This document shows positions 47,242 to 56,739 of a stretch of 64,000 bases of DNA, in pieces (within the stretch, counting starts at the first letter, position 1; the number at the start of each line of letters is the position of its first letter). The stretch covers positions 2,790,001 to 2,854,000 of the forward strand of contig NZ_LT907980.1 in assembly GCF_900215155.1 (NCBI RefSeq), written 5' to 3'. The translations under genes and the position numbers were made by a program. The DNA comes from Marinobacter sp. LV10R510-11A. GTDB taxonomy: Bacteria; Pseudomonadota; Gammaproteobacteria; Pseudomonadales; Oleiphilaceae. Below the pieces are notes generated by a model, which saw only the letters and a list, made by a program, of their open reading frames with translations, was not told the origin of the DNA and made no database searches.

Positions 47242-48047
47242 GACAGCCACCGCTTACGGCGTTTGTAATGTTTGATGTCCCGGTAACTGCGGGTCTCTCC
47301 CTCTTTACTTCCAACCCCCAGATAGAACTCCTGTACATCCTCGTTGGATGAAAGCTTATCCGCCGGGCCATCGATCACGATTTTCCCGTTTTCCATGATG
47401 TAACCATAAGACGCAATCGCCAGAGACACGGCCGCATTCTGTTCCACCAGCAGTATTGCGGTGCCCTGCTCCCGGTTTATCCGGGCAATAATGGTGAATA
47501 TTTCTTCCACCAGCTGCGGGGCCAGGCCCAGGGACGGTTCATCCAGCATGATCAGTTCCGGCTGCGCAATCAGTGCACGGCCAAGAGCCAGCATCTGTTG
47601 CTCCCCGCCAGACAGGTAACCCGCCAATTGCTTACGACGGTCCCTGAGGCGGGGGAAATAGTTGTAGACTAACTCGTAGGAATCGTTCAGCGACTGCTTG
47701 CGCCCACTCAGCGCATAGGTTGCCGCAACAAGGTTTTCCTCAACGGTCAGATCCTCGAATACGCGACGCCCTTCCATCACATGAAAGAGGCCATCGCGAA
47801 CCAGCTTTTCCGGTGCAACGCCCTTTATAGCGTGACCTTTAAAGCGGACATCTCCGGCCGTCACCTCGCCGTTCTCAAGGGCTAGCAACCCTGACACACT
47901 CTTCAGTGTCGTGGATTTCCCAGCACCGTTGGACCCCAGCAGCGCCACAATGGCGCCATGGGGAACACGCAGTGACAGGCCCCGGAGAACCTGCACCGCC
48001 TTGTTGTAAACCACTTCGATATTATCGATTTCCAGCAAGGCTTCCAT
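47238..48047 (-). CDS. Second Liv importer, LivF-type ATPase
   Basis: 269 residues: Walker A GSNGAGKST, signature LSGGEQQMLALGRAL, Walker B LIMLDEPSLGLAP. The C-terminus runs about 35 residues beyond a standard LivF (YLGVGSKEGETRSYRDIKHY), ending with a basic tail KRRKRW. Unlike the paa-linked LivF, it has no hemerythrin domain. Coupled to the acyl-CoA synthetase. Confidence 0.9.
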   Translation of the reverse strand: MEALLEIDNIEVVYNKAVQVLRGLSLRVPHGAIVALLGSNGAGKSTTLKSVSGLLALENGEVTAGDVRFKGHAIKGVAPEKLVRDGLFHVMEGRRVFEDLTVEENLVAATYALSGRKQSLNDSYELVYNYFPRLRDRRKQLAGYLSGGEQQMLALGRALIAQPELIMLDEPSLGLAPQLVEEIFTIIARINREQGTAILLVEQNAAVSLAIASYGYIMENGKIVIDGPADKLSSNEDVQEFYLGVGSKEGETRSYRDIKHYKRRKRWLS

Positions 48048-48055
48048 ACAGTGTC

Positions 48056-49264
48056 TCAGTCGAGGTGAATCCAGTCAGATACCGGCTCATAGCGGGCTTC
48101 TTTAGCGTTCACGCGCCAGATACGACCAACCGGGAACGACATGTCCTGCACCGTAACCGGAATGCCGATAATACCGCCGGTGTCCCAGTCTTTGATAGAG
48201 GCCAGAGACTCAGCCATGTTGTCGGCGGTCAGCTCCTTGCCGGCAGCCATGGTGCGCTTGATCACCTCAGTCCAGACCATCGCGTTAAACCAGCCCTGCA
48301 TATAGCCAGTGGGGCGGTAGCCGGCATCCGGGTCGCTCTTTTCCGCCGTGGCTCGCAGTGCGTCGAGCATCGGGCCGCCTTCGGCGCTGTCATAATAGTT
48401 ATATGGCATAACGCCCATGTAGCCATCGGCGTCTGCACCCATCTTGTTGATGATGAGCTTGTCGGTAGACCAGAAAGTGCCCATGAACTTGGTATCCAAG
48501 CCCATCTGCCGCATTTGCACCATGAACTCGTTTATGGGCGACAACACATAGCCGTGGAATACCACAAAGTCAGGGCGCACTCTGCGCAGCTTCAGTATCT
48601 CTGCAGACACATTCACACTGCCAGGCTTGGTGACAATTTCCTCTACAACTTTGATTCCCATCGCGGCGGCTTTGGCCTTGCCGTTTTCAATAGGGTCTTT
48701 GCCAAACTCGGTATCGCTGTATACAAATGCAACGGTAGGCATATCGCCATCTTTTCCTTGAGTCGCAATGTACTCAAGAATAATGCCGAACATCTGGCTG
48801 TAGCTCGGGCCGGGAATGAACTGGTACGGGTACTGTTCGTTGTCCGTCAGCGCGGTCGCGAATGATGCACCGCTCATCAGCGTGGTACCTCTGCTGTTCA
48901 GTTCCGAGGCGATTGTTTTCATGAACCCGGTGCTGTCGCCGTAGTAAACCGGGACCTTGTTGCTACCGGTGATTTTCTTGAAGGCGGCTACTGAGCGGTC
49001 GACTTCATAGCCGGTATCTTCCATTACATACTCAACCGGATGGCCGTTGATTCCGCCCTCGCTGTTGATCCAGGTTGTATAGTCGGTCAGGCCGGCGTGT
49101 AGGTGCACACCGGCAAAGGCGAACACGCCAGAGAGAGGTATGGAGCCACCAAATACGATGGGTTCTTTGTCTTGCGCCATTGCGGGCGCCGCTGCTACGA
49201 GGGCAGCGGCAATACTGCCGATACCTGCAAGCCTGCGGCTTTTACTGAGAATGTTTTTGAACAT
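48056..49264 (-). CDS. Second Liv importer, periplasmic receptor
   Basis: 402 residues; signal peptide to about residue 30 (APAMA-QDKEP), then a type I binding-protein fold (IVFGGSIPLSGVFAFAGVH, GDSTGFMKTIASELNSRG). It belongs to the branched-chain-amino-acid-type receptors but differs strongly from the receptor at 26815. The acyl-CoA synthetase in the operon points to an organic acid ligand. Confidence 0.88.
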   Translation of the reverse strand: MFKNILSKSRRLAGIGSIAAALVAAAPAMAQDKEPIVFGGSIPLSGVFAFAGVHLHAGLTDYTTWINSEGGINGHPVEYVMEDTGYEVDRSVAAFKKITGSNKVPVYYGDSTGFMKTIASELNSRGTTLMSGASFATALTDNEQYPYQFIPGPSYSQMFGIILEYIATQGKDGDMPTVAFVYSDTEFGKDPIENGKAKAAAMGIKVVEEIVTKPGSVNVSAEILKLRRVRPDFVVFHGYVLSPINEFMVQMRQMGLDTKFMGTFWSTDKLIINKMGADADGYMGVMPYNYYDSAEGGPMLDALRATAEKSDPDAGYRPTGYMQGWFNAMVWTEVIKRTMAAGKELTADNMAESLASIKDWDTGGIIGIPVTVQDMSFPVGRIWRVNAKEARYEPVSDWIHLD

Positions 49265-49300
49265 GTTTCTTCTCCTTGCGGCTTCTTATTGTTAAATCCA

Positions 49301-50344
49301 CTAGTTCTTGAAGGGCCATAAACTGAAAAAGCGCCGTATACGGTGCCAAATCTCCGCCAGCCCGTGCGGTTCGAAAATAAGAAAGCCCACAATCAAGGCA
49401 CCGAAGATGATTCCAAGCATCGGCGACATGAATACCGGAGCGTTCGGATAATACGGCGTGAGCGCAGTCGTGAGCATGCCGAGCAGTTCCGGGATCAGCG
49501 TCATGAAGGCTGCACCGAGGATACCGCCCAGCAAGTTCCCCATACCGCCAACAATGACGGCTGCCAGATAGAAAATAGACATCGAAAGCGGGAAGCTCTC
49601 GGGCGTGACGACTCGGTAAAAATAAGCAAAAAGACCACCCGCCACACCGGCATAAAACGAACTTAGCGCAAATGACATCAGCTTGTAGCGCAGCAGGTTA
49701 ATACCCAGTATCTCAGCCGAAATATCGCGATCCCGGATCGCGATAAACGCCCGACCCGTGCGGGTACGGAATACGTTTTTGGCCGCAAATACCATCAATA
49801 CCGCCAGCGGTACGATGATAAAGTACATCTGAAAATCGGTCTGAAACGTCAGCCCGAATAGGTGCGCAGGTTCAAGGCTCATGCCGCCCATTCCACCCGT
49901 GACAGACTCCCACTGAGCGAAAATAAAGTGCAGGAAAACACTGGCGGCCAAGGTAGCGATCGCCAGATAAAGCCCTTTGACCCTGAGGGACGGGAGCCCC
50001 ACAAGAATACCGACAGCCGCCGCCAACAACCCAGCAAGCACCAGCGTGACCGGGAAAGGCAATGCGGTGTTCATAGACAGCCAGGCAACGGTATAGCCGC
50101 CCACCCCCATAAAGCCTGCCTGACCGAGGGAAATCAGCCCGGTAAACCCGGTCAGGATGTTAAGCCCCGTGGTACTGATAACCGCAATGCCCACCAGGCA
50201 ACCCATATACAACAGATAAGCGTCGGCCATGAAAGGAAAGGCAGCAAGCGCAAGCAGAAAAAAGGCGAACCAGATTTTCTGGGTCGAACTGGTCCAGATG
50301 GCCTCATCGGCCTCATAACTCTGTTTGGCATCACCAATGCGCAT
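49301..50344 (-). CDS. Second Liv importer, LivM-type permease
   Basis: 347 residues with about ten helices; family stretches NILTGFTGLISLGQAGFMGV and AFIAIRDRDISAEILGIN. The N-terminus carries a hydrophilic leader of about 20 residues (MRIGDAKQSYEADEAIW). One nt separates it from livH. Confidence 0.9.
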   Translation of the reverse strand: MRIGDAKQSYEADEAIWTSSTQKIWFAFFLLALAAFPFMADAYLLYMGCLVGIAVISTTGLNILTGFTGLISLGQAGFMGVGGYTVAWLSMNTALPFPVTLVLAGLLAAAVGILVGLPSLRVKGLYLAIATLAASVFLHFIFAQWESVTGGMGGMSLEPAHLFGLTFQTDFQMYFIIVPLAVLMVFAAKNVFRTRTGRAFIAIRDRDISAEILGINLLRYKLMSFALSSFYAGVAGGLFAYFYRVVTPESFPLSMSIFYLAAVIVGGMGNLLGGILGAAFMTLIPELLGMLTTALTPYYPNAPVFMSPMLGIIFGALIVGFLIFEPHGLAEIWHRIRRFFSLWPFKN

Positions 50345-50345
50345 T

Positions 50346-51224
50346 TTATACTCGCTCTATTTCGTGGGTGCCAAAAAGGCCATAAGGCCGGAGCACCAGA
50401 ATCACTGCCAGCACCGCAAACGTTGCCGGCATACGATATTCACCGCCCAGGTATGCTCCTGCCACCGTTTCCAGCCAGCCAATAAACACTCCAGCAACCA
50501 GCGCACCGACAATGCTGTCCAACCCTCCAACAATCACGACCACCAGCACGCTGAGGCCAATGGCACCAAACTGCGGGCTGAGCCCACCGGTTGCCGCCAC
50601 CAGCACACCCGCCAGAGACGCCGCGAGAGAACCAAACACCCACGCCAGGTTGAACACCCGGCGCACGTTGATGCCCATCGAATAGGCCGCAGCCTGATCG
50701 GAAGCAGTGGCCCGCAGTGCCACGCCACCGCGGGAGAAACGGAAATACAGCAGATAAACGATGAGCAGCGCAGCACCAATAAGGAAGCCGTAAGCAATCT
50801 TTGGCGCCAGGTACATCTCGCCTATAAACACCGGTGAGCGGGGCAAAAAGCTGGGCAGGAGCTGCGGATCTGCGCCCCATACCATTTCTACCAGCCCCAC
50901 CAGAATACTGGCGATACCAATCGTGACCATCACCACCGCAATAGGGGATTCTCCGAGCATTGGCCGGATCATCACTTTTTCGATGACGCCCCCCAGAACA
51001 CTCCCGCCAAGCACCGCCAGCGGCAGTGCAACCCAGGGCGACATTTCCATACCCCCAGCGAAGGTCAGAAACAGGTAGGCCGCGAACATCATAATCTCGC
51101 CGATGGCGAAGTTAATAACTCGGGTGGCTTTGTAAATGATCACAAATCCCAGCCCGATCAAGGCATAGAGACCGCCCATGGCGAGACCTGCCAGGCTGAT
51201 CTCCCCAAAAAATAGCCAATCCAT
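50346..51224 (-). CDS. Second Liv importer, LivH-type permease
   Basis: 292 residues. LivH features: YALIGLGFVIIYKATRVINF, AIGEIMMFAAY, ALRATASDQAAAYSMGINVR and GLDSIVGALVAGVFIGWLE. Directly abuts livG (no gap) and livM (1 nt). Confidence 0.9.
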   Translation of the reverse strand: MDWLFFGEISLAGLAMGGLYALIGLGFVIIYKATRVINFAIGEIMMFAAYLFLTFAGGMEMSPWVALPLAVLGGSVLGGVIEKVMIRPMLGESPIAVVMVTIGIASILVGLVEMVWGADPQLLPSFLPRSPVFIGEMYLAPKIAYGFLIGAALLIVYLLYFRFSRGGVALRATASDQAAAYSMGINVRRVFNLAWVFGSLAASLAGVLVAATGGLSPQFGAIGLSVLVVVIVGGLDSIVGALVAGVFIGWLETVAGAYLGGEYRMPATFAVLAVILVLRPYGLFGTHEIERV

Positions 51225-52040
51225 TCAAGCCACCTCACGTTCTGGGTTCAGCTTCTTGCGCAGGCTGTCCATATCGCTGGTGCCCAGATACGCTTCGATG
51301 ACCTGCGGATTGTTCTGCACCTCCGCCGGCAGACCTTCCGCAATCACCTGGCCAAAATTAAGCACGGCAATATAATCGGAAATATCCATGACCATGCCCA
51401 TGTCATGCTCAACCATCAGTACCGTTACGCCCCACTGTTCCCGGATATCAAGAATGAACCGGGCCATGTCTTCCTTTTCTTCACGGTTCATCCCGGCGAC
51501 CGGCTCATCCAGCATCAGCACTTTTGGCCGCATGGCCAGGGCGCGAGCCAGCTCCACTCGTTTCTGAAGGCCATAGGACAAGCTGGCTACCGACTGGTGC
51601 CGTATATGGTCTATCTCCAGAAAATCGATGATGTGGCGTTCTACTTCCTGACGCACCGCCATTTCTTCGCGGCGTGCCGCCCCGAAATACACCAGAGAAC
51701 CCAGCAGACCACTCTTCATGTGAACGTGGGCGCCCAGTTTGATGTTGTCGAGCACCGTCATGCCTCGGAACAGCGCTATATTTTGGAAGGTTCGTGCAAG
51801 GCCCAAGACCGCTCGGCCTGGCGGTTTTATTCCCGTGAGCGCCTTACCTTGATAGCTTATGGTGCCTTGCTGGGGTTTGTAAAAACCGGAGATGCAGTTA
51901 AAAAGCGATGTCTTGCCGGCGCCGTTTGGCCCGATCACAGTGGTTACGGTGTTTTCCGGAACCCGGAAGCTCACATCCTGTAACGCCTTCACACCACCGA
52001 ACGAGAGCGAAAGATTGTCAATTTCGAGGATACTGGACAT
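51225..52040 (-). CDS. Second Liv importer, LivG-type ATPase
   Basis: 271 residues from ATG 52040 (an ATG four codons earlier at 52052 is possible; neither has a strong ribosome site). Walker A GPNGAGKTS, signature region LSYGLQKRVELARALA, Walker B VLMLDEPVAGMN, and the LivG ending NFGQVIAEGLPAEVQNNP. First gene of the six-gene operon livG-livH-livM-receptor-livF-acyl-CoA synthetase. Confidence 0.9.
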   Translation of the reverse strand: MSSILEIDNLSLSFGGVKALQDVSFRVPENTVTTVIGPNGAGKTSLFNCISGFYKPQQGTISYQGKALTGIKPPGRAVLGLARTFQNIALFRGMTVLDNIKLGAHVHMKSGLLGSLVYFGAARREEMAVRQEVERHIIDFLEIDHIRHQSVASLSYGLQKRVELARALAMRPKVLMLDEPVAGMNREEKEDMARFILDIREQWGVTVLMVEHDMGMVMDISDYIAVLNFGQVIAEGLPAEVQNNPQVIEAYLGTSDMDSLRKKLNPEREVA

Positions 52041-52087
52041 TATTACCCACACATCGGCAGATTATGATTATTGTTGTTTACGTTAAC

Positions 52088-52106
52088 CTCAGGTTGATTT
52101 CCTGAG
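52088..52106. promoter_or_regulatory. Inverted repeat in the livG / crotonase divergent gap
   Basis: CTCAGG (52088-52093), 7 nt, CCTGAG (52101-52106), between the divergent importer operon and the crotonase gene. It could be a shared operator for both directions. Short arms; low certainty. Confidence 0.3.
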
Positions 52107-52197
52107 TCAGACTTTAAAGTAGCCTACTTTCATCAAAGAAAACAAGGCAGTCTGTTCTATAGTGACTCGAACACTCTCCGCGACGGGATCTACGACC

Positions 52198-52992
52198 ATG
52201 ACAGCCAGCCCGATTATCTCCACGCTTAATAAGCAAACCGGTGTCGCCACCCTGACGTTCAACCGCCCAGAAGTTCTTAATGCCATCAACATACCCATGG
52301 CTGAGGCGCTCCTGGAGGCAGTGAAGGCACTGCGTGAAGAACCGGGGTTACGCTGCATTGTATTGACCGGTGCTGGGCGTGCATTCATGGCGGGGGGCGA
52401 TGTAGCCAGCATGTCCGGCACTCCAGAACAGACCAGAGACGTTATCAATGGCTTGCTCGTGCCAATCAACGAAGCGATTCTCCTGCTACGGAGCATGGAC
52501 GCTCCGATAATTGCCGCTGTAAAAGGTGCCGCCGCAGGCGCCGGGCTGAGCCTCGCTCTCATGGCAGACATCATCGTAGCAGAGGAAAACGCACGATTTC
52601 TTATTGGCTACAATGGCATAGGCGCCGTACCAGATTGCGGCGGAACCTGGTTCCTGCCGCACAAAATCGGATCGGCACGCGCAACGGAAATGATGATGCT
52701 TGGGCGAACCCTGAGCGCAATAGAAGCGAAACAACTGGGTTTGGTGGCGGAGGTGTCACCGGAAGGAACATTTGACGAGGTTCTGGCGGCCACCCTCAAT
52801 CGGGTTGCTAATGGGCCAACACAGGCTTTTGGTGCATTTCGGCGACTGATAGATGATGCCAGTGGAAGCCCCTTGGACATTCACCTGGAAGCCGAGCGGC
52901 AAGCGTTTCTGAAGATCGCCGAAACAGCTGACTTCGCAGAAGGCGTATCGGCGTTTCTAGCCAAGCGACCAGCCGCTTTTTCCGGCCAGTAA
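52198..52992 (+). CDS. Crotonase-family enoyl-CoA isomerase/hydratase
   Basis: 264 residues from ATG 52198 (a GTG at 52162 would add 12). Crotonase fold with the oxyanion stretch AFMAGGDVASM and AAAGAGLSLAL. Both hydratase glutamates are missing (Ser and Tyr at those places), while Asp146 in AVPDCGGTW is kept, as in PaaG-type isomerases. It is therefore more likely a double-bond isomerase than a classic hydratase. Divergent from the second Liv importer and its acyl-CoA synthetase, so it may act on the same acyl-CoA. Confidence 0.85.
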   Translation: MTASPIISTLNKQTGVATLTFNRPEVLNAINIPMAEALLEAVKALREEPGLRCIVLTGAGRAFMAGGDVASMSGTPEQTRDVINGLLVPINEAILLLRSMDAPIIAAVKGAAAGAGLSLALMADIIVAEENARFLIGYNGIGAVPDCGGTWFLPHKIGSARATEMMMLGRTLSAIEAKQLGLVAEVSPEGTFDEVLAATLNRVANGPTQAFGAFRRLIDDASGSPLDIHLEAERQAFLKIAETADFAEGVSAFLAKRPAAFSGQ

Positions 52993-53090
52993 CTGCGCTA
53001 ATCCAGCAAATTGAATCCACCTTGCTCATCCGCCCGTAAGCGTTCAGCATTCCCATTAAAATAAGTTTTAACCAAAACAGGAGTGTTCTA

Positions 53091-54059
53091 ATGAAACACC
53101 GTTTGCAGGTTATCCACCGCTCATTGGGCCTGATGGCTCTGACAGGCACCCTACTTTCCGGCACCGTCATGGCGGCTGCACCCATGGCCGAAAAGCAGGC
53201 GCCGGGTTACTATCGCATGGTGCTGGGCAGCTTCGAGGTTACAGCCCTGTCTGACGGCACCGTCAAGTTGCCGGTTGACGACTTGCTGCTGAACACCACC
53301 AGGGAGCATGTCCACGAAAGGCTCGCAGACAACTACCTCTCTGCTCCGCTGTCTACCTCCGTCAACGGATACCTCATCAACACGGGTGACAAACTGGTAC
53401 TGATCGATACCGGAGCCGGCAGTCTGTTTGGCCCTACCCTCGGCAACCTCGTGGACAATCTGAAGGCTTCCGGTTACGAGCCGCGCCAGGTGGATGCAAT
53501 CTACATTACCCATATGCACCCCGACCACGTTGGCGGCCTGATTTCCGATGGCAAGATCGTCTTTCCCAACGCCACGATCCGGGCCAATCAGGTCGATGCG
53601 AACTACTGGCTGAGTGAGGAAAACCTGAATGCAGCAGAGAAGAACGCAAAAGGTTTCTTCCAGGGCGCCATGGCATCCCTGAATCCCTATGTCAAAGCCG
53701 GTCAGTTCGAAGCGTTTGAAGGCAACAGTCAAATTCTGACAGGCATTTCAACCGTCGAAGCCAAGGGCCATACCCCGGGCCACACGATGTATAAAGTGGA
53801 GAGCGAGGGCAACATACTGATGCTATGGGGTGACCTGATCCACGTCGCCGCTGTTCAGTTCCTGGAACCGGATATTGCCATCCAGTTCGACTCGAACAGT
53901 GAAAACGCTGTCAGGGAGCGGGTGGACGAATTTGAACATGCCGCAGACGTGGGCTACCTGGTAGGCTCGGCGCACTTGTCTTTCCCGGGCCTGGGTCACG
54001 TTAAGGAAGCCGGTAAAGGATACGAGTTCATTCCTGCAAACTACGAAACTGGCGAATGA
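53091..54059 (+). CDS. Exported metallo-beta-lactamase-fold hydrolase
   Basis: 322 residues; signal peptide to about residue 29 (GTVMA-AAP), then an MBL domain with THMHPDHVGG (His141, His143, Asp145, His146), GHTPGHT and a late GSAHLSFPGLGH. All metal-site residues are present. Similar periplasmic enzymes include lactonases and unassigned MBL proteins; substrate unknown. AGGAG precedes the ATG. Overlaps the nitroreductase gene by 4 nt. Confidence 0.87.
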   Translation: MKHRLQVIHRSLGLMALTGTLLSGTVMAAAPMAEKQAPGYYRMVLGSFEVTALSDGTVKLPVDDLLLNTTREHVHERLADNYLSAPLSTSVNGYLINTGDKLVLIDTGAGSLFGPTLGNLVDNLKASGYEPRQVDAIYITHMHPDHVGGLISDGKIVFPNATIRANQVDANYWLSEENLNAAEKNAKGFFQGAMASLNPYVKAGQFEAFEGNSQILTGISTVEAKGHTPGHTMYKVESEGNILMLWGDLIHVAAVQFLEPDIAIQFDSNSENAVRERVDEFEHAADVGYLVGSAHLSFPGLGHVKEAGKGYEFIPANYETGE

Positions 54060-54799
54060 CCATGAACCCGACCATTAACCTACTGAAATCCCATCGCTCC
54101 ATCCGAAAATTCACCGACCAGAAGATTCCCCGCGAGTTGTTCGTGGAGCTCATCCGTGCCGGACAGAGTGCGGCCACGTCCAGTCATGTTCAGGCCTATT
54201 CCGTGATCCGCGTGGTCAATCCGGAAAACCGTCAAAAGATTGCAGAGCTCGCCGGCGGGCAGACGTACATTGCCGAATGCTCGGATTTTCTGGTGTTCTG
54301 CGCTGATATGAAACGCTCCACGGGAGCAGCAGAAAGGGCTGGTGCAGACGTCGTTCGCGGCATGACAGAGCAACTGGTGGTCGCCAGTGTCGACACCGCA
54401 CTGATGGCTCAGAATGTTGCCATTGCCGCTGAATCCGAAGGCTTGGGGCTTTGCTACATTGGCGGCATCCGGAATAATCCTGCCGAAATCAGCGAGATTC
54501 TCCACCTGCCTGAGCACGTGTACCCGGTGTTCGGGATGTGCCTCGGTTACCCTGACCAGAACCCGGAGGTTAAACCCCGGCTGCCAGCAGAAACCATTCT
54601 CAAGGAAGACTATTACCAAGACGAACAGGATGAAGCCCAGATAGCGGACTTCGACGAGACCATGAACAAGTACTACCTGGAGCGCACCGGCGGCAACAAG
54701 GACACAAACTGGTCAGAGCAACTGAAGCCCCTGTTCACCAGCAAACTGCGCCCGCACATGAAAAACTTTCTGCAGGCAAAGGGCTTCAAAATGCAGTGA
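54056..54799 (+). CDS. nfsA: NfsA-type oxygen-insensitive NADPH nitroreductase
   Basis: 247 residues, near the length of NfsA. FMN-binding segments HRSIRKFTDQKIP, QSAATSSHVQAYS and GLGLCYIGGIRNNP match the NfsA/FRP flavin reductase family; the C-terminal YYLERTGGNKDTNWSEQL is also characteristic. Reduces nitro compounds, quinones or flavins. Translationally coupled to the MBL gene. Confidence 0.9.
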   Translation: MTMNPTINLLKSHRSIRKFTDQKIPRELFVELIRAGQSAATSSHVQAYSVIRVVNPENRQKIAELAGGQTYIAECSDFLVFCADMKRSTGAAERAGADVVRGMTEQLVVASVDTALMAQNVAIAAESEGLGLCYIGGIRNNPAEISEILHLPEHVYPVFGMCLGYPDQNPEVKPRLPAETILKEDYYQDEQDEAQIADFDETMNKYYLERTGGNKDTNWSEQLKPLFTSKLRPHMKNFLQAKGFKMQ

Positions 54800-54814
54800 G
54801 CTGCCCCGCGACAC

Positions 54815-55570
54815 TCAGGTGCTGACTTTCTGCCAAACGGTCAGCTCCGAAAGACTGTGCTGAAACTTGTTGCGGGTCTCGCGAATTACAAACGGTAGAC
54901 TACGCGGCTCGCCCAAAATGCGGAAGTGAGGTGCGAGCATGTCCCGCAGGCCATCCAGCGTTGTGTAATCTTCGCCATTCTGCTGAAATCCTCCAACCCA
55001 CTCCTCTTTGGGAGTGTATTCCTCAAGCCAGGTATAAGGCGACGCAATGACCAGCAAACCGCCATCATTGATCCGCTCGTGTATCGTTGTCAGGAAGGTC
55101 GACGGCTTATACAGGCGGTCAATCAGGTTGGCCGCGAGCACCAGATCGTAACCGCTGAACTGAGGTTTCAGGTCGCAGGCGTCGCCCTGATGGAAAGCCA
55201 CTTTCTCCACGGTTTGGTCCAGCCCCAGATACGCTAATGTGCGCTCATGGTAGCTCACCAGCTCTCCTTCCTCCGGGCGCGCATAACGGACAAGTTTCTG
55301 TTCCGCCATTTCCACACATGTGTGGATAAAGCTGGCCGAGAAATCGATCCCATCCACATGCTCGAACTGCCTCGCCAGCTCGAATGTGGACCGACCACAT
55401 GCACAGCCGATATCCAGCGCCCTACCCATGGCTCGACCATTCATGGCATCAATACACGCCAGCGCCAGTTCCTTCGGGAAATTCGACTCCCCATGCCACT
55501 GCTCTCCGAAATGAAATTCGCAATATTGGGCAAGCGTAGTATCGTTTTCATAATAATCGCTCGGTCGCAT
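54815..55570 (-). CDS. Stand-alone OvoA-C-terminal-type SAM methyltransferase (probable ovothiol N-methyltransferase)
   Basis: 251-residue class I methyltransferase with SAM motif ALDIGCACGR (51-60) and DLVLAANLIDRL. The segment SPYTWLEEYTPKEEWVGG (177-194) and the opening YYENDTTLAQYCEFHFG match the methyltransferase domain found at the C-terminus of the ovothiol enzyme OvoA, as I recall it. Here it is a separate gene with no OvoA sulfoxide synthase in the window. A strong GGAGG lies 8 nt before the ATG. It may methylate mercaptohistidine; this is inferred from similarity. Confidence 0.8.
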   Translation of the reverse strand: MRPSDYYENDTTLAQYCEFHFGEQWHGESNFPKELALACIDAMNGRAMGRALDIGCACGRSTFELARQFEHVDGIDFSASFIHTCVEMAEQKLVRYARPEEGELVSYHERTLAYLGLDQTVEKVAFHQGDACDLKPQFSGYDLVLAANLIDRLYKPSTFLTTIHERINDGGLLVIASPYTWLEEYTPKEEWVGGFQQNGEDYTTLDGLRDMLAPHFRILGEPRSLPFVIRETRNKFQHSLSELTVWQKVST

Positions 55571-55740
55571 TTACTCAGCCTCCAAAGGCACATGTAGGAA
55601 CTTCATCATACAACGGAAAACCACCGGCAGAAGAATCGAAGCTCTTCCGGCTCAAGATCTGACGGCAAAGGTTGAAACTCTTGCGCTCAAGCTCCATATC
55701 TTCGGGTACATCCGACCACAGGGCGCAATCCGGGAGCACC

Positions 55741-56733
55741 ATGAACAACCATTTTGACTACTCACTGCTAGAACTCGCTTCAGTTCGTGAAGGCGATTCC
55801 GTGGGCGCCACCTTGGCAAACAGCGTGGCCTATGCCCAGCATGCCGAAAAACTCGGCTTCAAACGGTTTTGGCTGGCCGAACACCATAATATGGAAGGCA
55901 TCAGCAGCTCCGCGACCTCGGTGCTGATTGGCCATATTGCTGGCAATACCCAGACGATTCGGGTGGGTTCCGGTGGCGTCATGCTTCCCAACCACCCGCC
56001 ATTGGTGACCGCCGAGCAGTTCGGCACTTTGGAAAGCATTTACCCGGGTCGCATTGATCTGGGGCTTGGCCGCGCACCCGGCACCGACCCCATAACCGCT
56101 CGCGCACTGCGCCGAGATGGCATGGGGGCGGAACAGTTCCCAGAAGACGTCGCACAGCTGCAAGCTCTACTCGCACCACTGCGGCCCGGCCAAGCCGTTA
56201 AAGCCATTCCCGGCGCTGGCACCAACGTGCCTGTGTGGTTGCTCGGCTCAAGCCTCTACAGCGCACAGCTTGCGGCCATGCGTGGCCTACCCTATGCATT
56301 CGCCGGGCACTTCGCTCCACGCCTGTATCGCGAAGCGATACAGGTCTACAGAGACAACTTTCAGCCCTCAGAGCAACTCAAGCAGCCGTACACCATTCTG
56401 GCGGTTCCTGCTGTGCCGGCAGACTCTGTGGAAGAGGCGGAGTATCTGGCAACCACCAGTTACCAACGTATTCTGGCGCTTTTCAAGGGCCAGCCACTCT
56501 GGATGAAACCTCCGGTGACATCCATGGACGGTCTCTGGAACGCGGGTGAGCAAGCAACTGTGAAGGATTTCCTGGGGCTTCAGCTACTCGGCGATGCGAA
56601 AGCCATCAAGAGTCAACTTAATGAACTGCTTGCCAGCGTGACGGTGGATGAGCTTATGTTCACGATAGACATCTATGACCCTGAAAAGCGCCGTCATGCT
56701 CTGAATATACTCGAAGAAACTCAGCGAGGCTGA
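55741..56733 (+). CDS. LLM-class flavin-dependent oxidoreductase (luciferase-like)
   Basis: 330 residues from ATG 55741, which has GGGAG just upstream; the frame extends to 55672 without support. Luciferase-like monooxygenase fold: [56 protein letters not shown] and GRAPGTDP are signatures of the MsnO8-like group. FMN/F420-type oxidoreductase of unknown substrate. Followed after 6 nt by a hydrolase gene. Confidence 0.88.
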   Translation: MNNHFDYSLLELASVREGDSVGATLANSVAYAQHAEKLGFKRFWLAEHHNMEGISSSATSVLIGHIAGNTQTIRVGSGGVMLPNHPPLVTAEQFGTLESIYPGRIDLGLGRAPGTDPITARALRRDGMGAEQFPEDVAQLQALLAPLRPGQAVKAIPGAGTNVPVWLLGSSLYSAQLAAMRGLPYAFAGHFAPRLYREAIQVYRDNFQPSEQLKQPYTILAVPAVPADSVEEAEYLATTSYQRILALFKGQPLWMKPPVTSMDGLWNAGEQATVKDFLGLQLLGDAKAIKSQLNELLASVTVDELMFTIDIYDPEKRRHALNILEETQRG

Positions 56734-56739
56734 TGCACG

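Noticed and set aside
52198..52992. Calling the crotonase gene paaF
   Set aside because: Both hydratase glutamates are missing and the gene is 23 kb from paaX beside another importer; no support for that name.
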